Of a DNA stretch of 28,708 bases, positions 24,572 to 28,708 are shown piece after piece. The position numbers and the translations under genes were made by a program. The notes under the pieces are model-generated. The model was given only the letters and a program-made list of their open reading frames with translations. It was not told where the DNA came from and ran no database searches. Each line of letters opens with the position of its first letter. Within the stretch, counting starts at the first letter, position 1. This DNA comes from Humisphaera sp. (GTDB taxonomy: Bacteria; Planctomycetota; Phycisphaerae; Tepidisphaerales; Tepidisphaeraceae). Location of the stretch: the NCBI GenBank assembly GCA_025351525.1, contig JANXVV010000357.1, positions 1-28,708 of the forward strand. The letters are read 5' to 3'.

Positions 24572-26269
24572 ATGAGCAAGACGCTGTTCTGGTACGTCTT
24601 CCGCGATTTGTTTCGCATCTTTTTCATGGCCGCCGGGGCGCTCTCGGGGATCATGAGCTTCGGGGGGTTGCTGCGCCCGCTCACCGAGCACGGGCTGGAT
24701 TCATCGCAGGTCAGCAAGATGCTGACCTACTTCACGCCCGCGATGATGACCTACTCGTTTCCAGTCGCCGCCCTGTTCGCGGCGACGATGGTGTATGGGC
24801 GGCTTTCCGCCGACAACGAACTCACCGGTTGCCGCGCGGGGGGGATCAGTTTTCTGTCCATGACCACCCCGGCCATCGTGCTGGGATTGAGCGTGGCGCT
24901 GGTCAGCCTTTTGTTCCTCTGCTTTCTCGTGCCGGTGTTCACGTTGAAGGCCGAGCGGGTGATCTACTCGAACCTGTCGCAACTGGTGCAGAATCAGATC
25001 GAGCGCACGCATCAGATCGATCTGGAGCAGTACACGGTGTATGCGCAGAAGGCGAATGTGCTGGAGGCCGATCCCAATCAGCCGATGGCCCAGCGCGTCG
25101 AATTGATCGCGCCGATGATCGTGACCTACACCGTCCTCAATCCCAAAAGCCCGTCGAAACGGCTGGTGGTGGCGACGGAATTTTACATGGCCAAATCCGC
25201 GGTGGCGTACATCAATCAGAAGGAGGGGGATGCGCAGTTGACGGTGGTGCTGGAACAGGCAAGCCGATTTCAGCGCATGACCGCAAGCCCCAAGCCCGGC
25301 GATGCGCAGGTGGTGGGGCTGACGGTGGCCCATCAGACGTTCGGGCCGGTGTCGATGCATTCGCCGATCAAGGAGGATGCGAAGTTCATGACGATCGACA
25401 AGCTGAAATACCTCTACGAAAACCCCGAGAGCAGCAGGCGGTTGCAGGAGGTGTTGCAGCAGATTATCAAGGACGATCAGGCGAAACTGTATCTGGATCA
25501 GATGCGGCAGGGCTTGCGCGATCGCGGGTTTTTCAAGATGGAATCGGGCGATGAGATCATCACGCTGACGCGCGGCGACTTGGAGCCGGATTTGCGCAGC
25601 ACCGAGAACACGCTGGTGCTGCAATCCAGGTCGCAGGTTGAATCGCGGCAGGTGAAACTGACCTATGCCAATCGGCGCGGCAATGTCCGCACGTTCCGAG
25701 AGGCGACCGAAATGCGCGTGCGGGCCATCCCGCGCTGGGACATCGACGATGACCGATCCGATCCGACGATCGATGTGAGCCTCGAGGGTTTTGATGTGGT
25801 GATTCAGACCGAGGAGGAGCGGGCGCGGCACAACAAGTTCGGCCCTTCGATCCTCAGTGTGGCGATGCCGCCGGAGATCGCGGCGGTGCGGCGGAATTCG
25901 GTCACGCACTACCTGAACAGCAAAGCGCTGTCGGCGGATGCGATGGATAAGTTGGCGACCGGTCGGATGAAACTGCTGGCGAAACTGCAGGCGGAGATCC
26001 ACAGCCGGGCGAGTTTCGCGATCAGTTGCCTGGTGCTGGTGATGGTGGGGTGTGCGCTTGGGATGTTGTTTCGCACGAGCAATTTTCTCACCGCGTTTGC
26101 GGTCAGCTTCATCCCGGCGATGTTCAGCGTCGCGCTGATCGTGACCGGCCAGCAGGTCTGCTCGCACGCCCGCAATTCGGCGGCACTCGGGCTGACCTTC
26201 ATCTGGGGCGGAAACGCGCTGGTGCTGCTATTGGCCTGCGGGTTGATCGCGAAGTTGCAGCGAACTTGA
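24572..26269 (+). CDS. LptF/LptG-family (YjgP/YjgQ) permease
   Basis: This 565-residue membrane protein has the Lpt permease layout: an N-terminal bundle of three helices (LFWYVFRDLFRIFFMAAGALSG; MMTYSFPVAALFAATMVYG; AIVLGLSVALVSLLFLCFLVP) with the family hallmark ...YGRLSADNELTGCRAGGIS. A large periplasmic beta domain comes next, then C-terminal helices (FAISCLVLVMVGCALGMLF; AFAVSFIPAMFSVALIVTG; LGLTFIWGGNALVLLLACGLIA). LptF and LptG with LptB extract LPS from the inner membrane for transport to the outer membrane. The periplasmic part is about 200 residues longer than in Escherichia coli LptF/G. The start is put at ATG 24572; the frame is open 13 codons upstream without support. No Shine-Dalgarno is visible and no partner lpt gene is in the window. 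Confidence 0.9.
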   Translation: MSKTLFWYVFRDLFRIFFMAAGALSGIMSFGGLLRPLTEHGLDSSQVSKMLTYFTPAMMTYSFPVAALFAATMVYGRLSADNELTGCRAGGISFLSMTTPAIVLGLSVALVSLLFLCFLVPVFTLKAERVIYSNLSQLVQNQIERTHQIDLEQYTVYAQKANVLEADPNQPMAQRVELIAPMIVTYTVLNPKSPSKRLVVATEFYMAKSAVAYINQKEGDAQLTVVLEQASRFQRMTASPKPGDAQVVGLTVAHQTFGPVSMHSPIKEDAKFMTIDKLKYLYENPESSRRLQEVLQQIIKDDQAKLYLDQMRQGLRDRGFFKMESGDEIITLTRGDLEPDLRSTENTLVLQSRSQVESRQVKLTYANRRGNVRTFREATEMRVRAIPRWDIDDDRSDPTIDVSLEGFDVVIQTEEERARHNKFGPSILSVAMPPEIAAVRRNSVTHYLNSKALSADAMDKLATGRMKLLAKLQAEIHSRASFAISCLVLVMVGCALGMLFRTSNFLTAFAVSFIPAMFSVALIVTGQQVCSHARNSAALGLTFIWGGNALVLLLACGLIAKLQRT

Positions 26270-26298
26270 TGGAAAGGCGGCGAGGGCGGTGAACGAAG

Positions 26299-26435
26299 GC
26301 GGGGGAACCGCGAAGCCGCGATGACACGAAGCTCTCGCGAAAAAATTTCAACGCGGAGATGCTTCATCGCGGCAAAAGTCCTTCCGAATTCCTTCGCGTG
26401 ATCTTCGCGCTTTCGCGGCTTCGCGGTTCCCCCGC
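26299..26435. repeat. 23-bp perfect inverted repeat between convergent genes
   Basis: Arms at 26299-26321 and 26413-26435 are exact reverse complements (core GGGGGAACCGCGAAGCCGCG) 91 bases apart, with further partial matches of GAAG/ACGCGAAG type inside. They lie between the ends of the Lpt-family gene and serB, which converge here, so a bidirectional terminator role is possible. The long spacer fits a MITE-like or REP-like element better. Phrases of the form 'CGCGAAG' repeat many times within it. Confidence 0.8.
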
Positions 26436-26476
26436 TGCTTTCCAAGGCGTCTCGGAGCGGAGGCCGGATGGCGCCG

Positions 26477-27703
26477 CTACTCCACCAGATCGCGGTCTCG
26501 CACGCCGATCAGATATAAAATCGAATCCAACCCCAACGTCGAAATCTGATGCTTCGCGCTCTTCGCCACAATCGGTTTGGCATGGAACGCGATGCCCAGC
26601 CCGGCGGCGGCCAGCATCGGAAGATCGTTCGCCCCATCCCCCACGGCGATGGTCTGTTGCAGCGAAATGTTTTCCTGCGCGGCGATCTCCTGCAGCAACT
26701 GCGCCTTTCGTTGGGCGTTGATGATCTCCCCCTTCACTCGCCCCGTCATCGCGCCATTCTCTATTTCAAGATCATTCGTGCGAACGTAGTCGATGCCGAG
26801 TTGCTTCTGCAAATGTCGGCCGAAGTAGGCGAAACCGCCGGAGATGATCGCGGTTTTGTAGCCGAAGGATTTGAGCGCGGTGAGCAGCCGTTCCGCGCCT
26901 TCGGTCAGATTCAATCGGGCGGCCACCCGCTGCAGGGTCGATTCGGGCAACCCTTTGAGAAGGGCGACGCGCTGCGTGAGCGATTGATCGAAATCCAACT
27001 CGCCCCGCATCGCCGCTTCGGTGATCGCGGACACCTGCGGGTACACGTTCGCCTCGCGGGCCAGTTCATCGATCACTTCATGCTGGATCAGCGTCGAATC
27101 CATATCGAACGCCACCAGTCGGCGGATACGACGATAGATGTTGTCGCGCTGCCAGGCGATGTCGATCGGATGCGCGTGCGTCGTCTGCATCAGCGCGGCG
27201 CGAAGGGCATCCTCATCCTTCGGTTGCCCTCGCACCGAAAACTCGATGCAGGCGCGGCGAGGTTGGCCATCCTCGATGCGCGGCGGGCGACCGGACAGCC
27301 GGGTGATGATGTCGATGTTCATCCCCTGCTCAGCCAGAACCGATGAAACCGCCGCAATATCCTTGGCCGCAAGCCGGCGAGCGAGCAGCGTCAGTATGAA
27401 ACGCGGCTTGCCCTGACGCAGCACCCACGCATCATACTGCTCATCATCCACAGGCGCGATCCGCAGCTTCAGATCCCCGTGATGAGCGGTGAAAAGCAGA
27501 TCCTTCAGAACGGATGTCGATTCCACATGCGACGGAATCCGCACCAGCATTCCCAGCAGCAGCGTCTTATGGATGACAGTCTGATTGATGTCGAGAATTT
27601 CGACATTCGCCAGGCCGAGGATGGTCGTCAGCGAGGCGGTGATGCCCGGGCGGTCTTCACCGGTGACGTGGAGCAGGAGAATGGATTGAGTGGTATCGGG
27701 CAA
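26477..27703 (-). CDS. serB: Phosphoserine phosphatase with two ACT domains
   Basis: The enzyme hydrolyses O-phosphoserine to serine, the last step of serine synthesis. The 408-residue product (from TTG 27703) starts with an ACT domain (SILLLHVTGEDRPGITASL), a second ACT domain (PRFILTLLARRL, EQGMNIDII), then the HAD phosphatase: nucleophile Asp200 in FDMDST, Ser288 in ISGGF, a conserved Lys near 333 (RKAQLL) and GDGANDLPM (355-363). Two ACT domains are typical of SerB2-type enzymes and imply amino-acid feedback. An in-frame GTG at 27829 is possible, but the extra 42 residues are unlike protein and overlap a repeat-rich stretch. The promoter described at 27713-27740 would place the mRNA start almost on the TTG. 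It converges with the Lpt-family gene. Confidence 0.93.
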   Translation of the reverse strand: MPDTTQSILLLHVTGEDRPGITASLTTILGLANVEILDINQTVIHKTLLLGMLVRIPSHVESTSVLKDLLFTAHHGDLKLRIAPVDDEQYDAWVLRQGKPRFILTLLARRLAAKDIAAVSSVLAEQGMNIDIITRLSGRPPRIEDGQPRRACIEFSVRGQPKDEDALRAALMQTTHAHPIDIAWQRDNIYRRIRRLVAFDMDSTLIQHEVIDELAREANVYPQVSAITEAAMRGELDFDQSLTQRVALLKGLPESTLQRVAARLNLTEGAERLLTALKSFGYKTAIISGGFAYFGRHLQKQLGIDYVRTNDLEIENGAMTGRVKGEIINAQRKAQLLQEIAAQENISLQQTIAVGDGANDLPMLAAAGLGIAFHAKPIVAKSAKHQISTLGLDSILYLIGVRDRDLVE

Positions 27704-27712
27704 GCGGGCGCG

Positions 27713-27740
27713 ATTGTAGGGAAGGGTAAAGGCAAGGCAA
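27713..27740 (-). promoter_or_regulatory. Candidate sigma70 promoter for serB, giving a leaderless or nearly leaderless mRNA
   Basis: On the minus strand, TTGCCT (27740-27735) and TACAAT (27718-27713) are separated by 16 bases. Transcription would start about seven bases downstream, at about 27706, three bases before the proposed TTG start at 27703. This both supports that start and explains the absence of a Shine-Dalgarno. It is inferred from sequence only. Confidence 0.4.
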
Positions 27741-27830
27741 TGGCATTCATTCGGGTAGTCGTTCAGTTGGGGGTGCGGGCTTCCAGCCTGCGCTTGAAGC
27801 AGCCTCGAAAGCGGCAACGATTCGCCCACG

Positions 27831-27894
27831 AAAGGACACGAAGGAGGAACACGAAAAAGAAAAATTGTATTCTCTTCTTCGTTTTTCCCTTCGT
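27831..27894. repeat. Imperfect inverted repeat of CACGAAG type upstream of serB
   Basis: A run of ACGAAGG...ACGAAAAAGAA (from 27838) is roughly mirrored by TTCTTCGTTTTTCCCTTCGT (27875-27894), allowing a long imperfect stem with an AT-rich loop. Its CGAAGG/CACGAAA words resemble those in the inverted repeat at the other end of serB, so both may be members of one dispersed intergenic element family. The stretch 27895-27946 holds nothing else recognisable. Confidence 0.5.
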
Positions 27895-27946
27895 AGGCTC
27901 CCTGAATTCAATTTCCCATGCGAAACTTGCGTGACTGCGGTGGGGC

Positions 27947-28187
27947 GTGGATTCATCGATTATTAAAACAGAATCAAGTGATGTCGCCACACCGACTGAC
28001 GCGGACAATCCTGCCAAATTGATGATTGAGGGGAAGCGGGTAGGAACCACGCCGTTGTTACTGAATGATTTTTTTCTAGGCCAACGTGTCTATGTTGCAC
28101 AAAAGTTGGCCGACGCTCTAAATGCGCATGAGCGAGGACACGTTGCCTCATCAAAGAAAGTGTACGAGCAGACCTTGAAGGCAGCAC
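27947..28187 (+). pseudogene. N-terminal fragment of a TPR-type protein, cut by a transposase remnant
   Basis: A plus-strand frame beginning at GTG 27947 (GGTGGGG upstream) gives about 80 plausible residues. They include GKRVGTTPLLLNDFF and ALNAHERGHVASSKKVYEQ followed by TLKAAP. The latter fits the TPR consensus (AL..H..G....A...Y...L...P) found at the start of TPR-containing glycosyl- or sulfotransferases. After KAAPG the frame continues only as antisense of the transposase remnant and ends at 28306 without family resemblance. The gene therefore seems to have lost everything beyond its first TPR through insertion or rearrangement at about 28187. Identification rests on one repeat, so the function of the original protein is unknown. 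Confidence 0.5.
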
Positions 28188-28523
28188 CAGGCCCGTTGAG
28201 TCGGCCAGTTCCTGCAACGCGATTTTCCAGAGCCGGCATCGGCTTGAGTTCGAGCCGCCGCCATTGGCGGCGATCGGCAATTCCTTTGCCGTCGGGTAAC
28301 GGATGACGCCGATTTCCTGCCACCATTTTTCGATGGTCTGCGCCGTGATCCCGTTACGAATGCGATTGAGCGACACGCCAGTGGCCCGGGCCACCAGGGC
28401 AATTCCCCCGTATCCCAGCGCCGTCGCCTCTGCCGCCGCCCGATGCCGGGTCACGCGCTCGTTCATCGAAGACCGCAGACTTACGAACTTCTTTCGAATC
28501 CTTTCGGCGATCAAAATGTCCAT
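28188..28523 (-). pseudogene. ISAzo13-family transposase remnant with internal deletion
   Basis: Reading minus strand from ATG 28523, residues 1-58 match the N-terminal DNA-binding part of ISAzo13 transposases (NERVTRHRAAAEATALGYGG then IALVARATGVSLNRIRNGI). The chain then jumps in frame to the family's catalytic-core segment: IEKWWQEIGVIRYPTAKELPI, AANGGGSNSSRCRLWK and LQELADSTGL. Full-length members are about 400 residues, so roughly 200 internal residues are missing, as is everything after TGL at about 28188. The core motif is normally TADGGGSNG; here the presumed catalytic Asp is Asn (AANGGGSN). The element is dead. I could not identify terminal inverted repeats in the 185 bases to its right. 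Confidence 0.75.
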
Positions 28524-28674
28524 CCGTCATTATAAAACAAGGCGGCCAATCGCGCTATTTACCATCGCGCGCCACATTTTAGTGCGGTCGCACCAGTCGC
28601 CGCGACGCGCAGCGGAGTGTATCTGCGTGATGATTGGAGCGCATGTCATCCTGAAAGACCTCTCGCGCAACAAA

Positions 28675-28708
28675 GAACCCCCGGAACCTGTGAAGGCTTC
28701 GGGGGTTC
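28675..28708. terminator. Terminator-like hairpin at the right edge
   Basis: GAACCCCCG (28675-28683) and CGGGGGTTC (28700-28708) form a perfect 9-bp stem with a 16-base loop at the very end of the window. On the minus strand the stem is followed by CTTTGTTG, weakly T-rich, so it could end a gene lying to the right. The plus-strand continuation is outside the window. The 150 bases between this hairpin and the transposase remnant contain no gene I can support. Confidence 0.55.

Noticed and set aside
24701..26167. A 488-codon minus-strand frame
   Set aside because: Antisense to the clear Lpt-family permease and His/Arg-rich.

Overview
The window looks like chromosomal DNA of a planctomycete, most likely from the Phycisphaerae/Tepidisphaerales side of the phylum. 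The main evidence is a 1042-residue protein of the planctomycete-type design (signal peptide, beta-propeller, HEAT-like repeats, C-terminal CxxCH cytochrome c). A remnant with a C-terminal PEP-CTERM sorting signal, an LptF/LptG-type permease (Gram-negative-type outer envelope) and many short palindromic intergenic repeats fit the same picture. No rRNA, tRNA or CRISPR array was found.

Region 1 (about 0.4-11.5 kb, all minus strand) is an oxidative-enzyme cluster. In transcription order it encodes a DyP-type heme peroxidase, a damaged gene of an uncharacterised 'WSN..CV-end' family, an FG-GAP-repeat protein fused to a galactose-oxidase-like copper radical oxidase with all five metal/radical ligands present, a GH31 alpha-glycosidase, a large protein of no family I can name, and a flavoprotein whose start codon overlaps that protein's stop codon (TAATG). 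None of the intact proteins shows a classical signal peptide. The inferred theme is carbohydrate release or oxidation that makes H2O2, a peroxidase that uses it, and an unknown protein paired with a flavoenzyme that may modify it. Good Shine-Dalgarno sequences and a visibly lower GC content than region 3 suggest a separate history, perhaps horizontal acquisition.

Region 2 (about 11.5-14.3 kb) is a boundary zone: a long gene-poor stretch with an operator-like palindrome near the peroxidase start, a secreted Sel1-repeat protein, and a PEP-CTERM protein gene decayed into three reading frames.

Region 3 (about 14.3-21 kb) is an ABC export/membrane-remodelling locus: a secreted, membrane-anchored DUF4350/GldG-like protein, an ABC ATPase and a large permease carrying two copies of the ABC-2 permease signature. 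Between ATPase and permease lies a roughly 1-kb accessory patch on mixed strands. It holds an intact hicB antitoxin gene, a hicA toxin gene cut off after about 30 codons, sixteen tandem 21-bp repeats that encode a Leu-rich heptad on the minus strand, and several palindromes.

Region 4 (about 21-28.7 kb) carries the HEAT/cytochrome c protein, a divergent LptF/LptG-family permease, a two-ACT-domain phosphoserine phosphatase (serB) read convergently towards it, and at the right edge a TPR-protein gene fragment cut by an internally deleted ISAzo13-family transposase remnant. The window ends in a terminator-like hairpin.

The two most unusual items are (i) the unknown 801-residue protein with its translationally coupled halogenase-like flavoprotein inside an oxidase/peroxidase cluster, and (ii) the broken hicBA locus joined to a 21-bp heptad-encoding tandem array.
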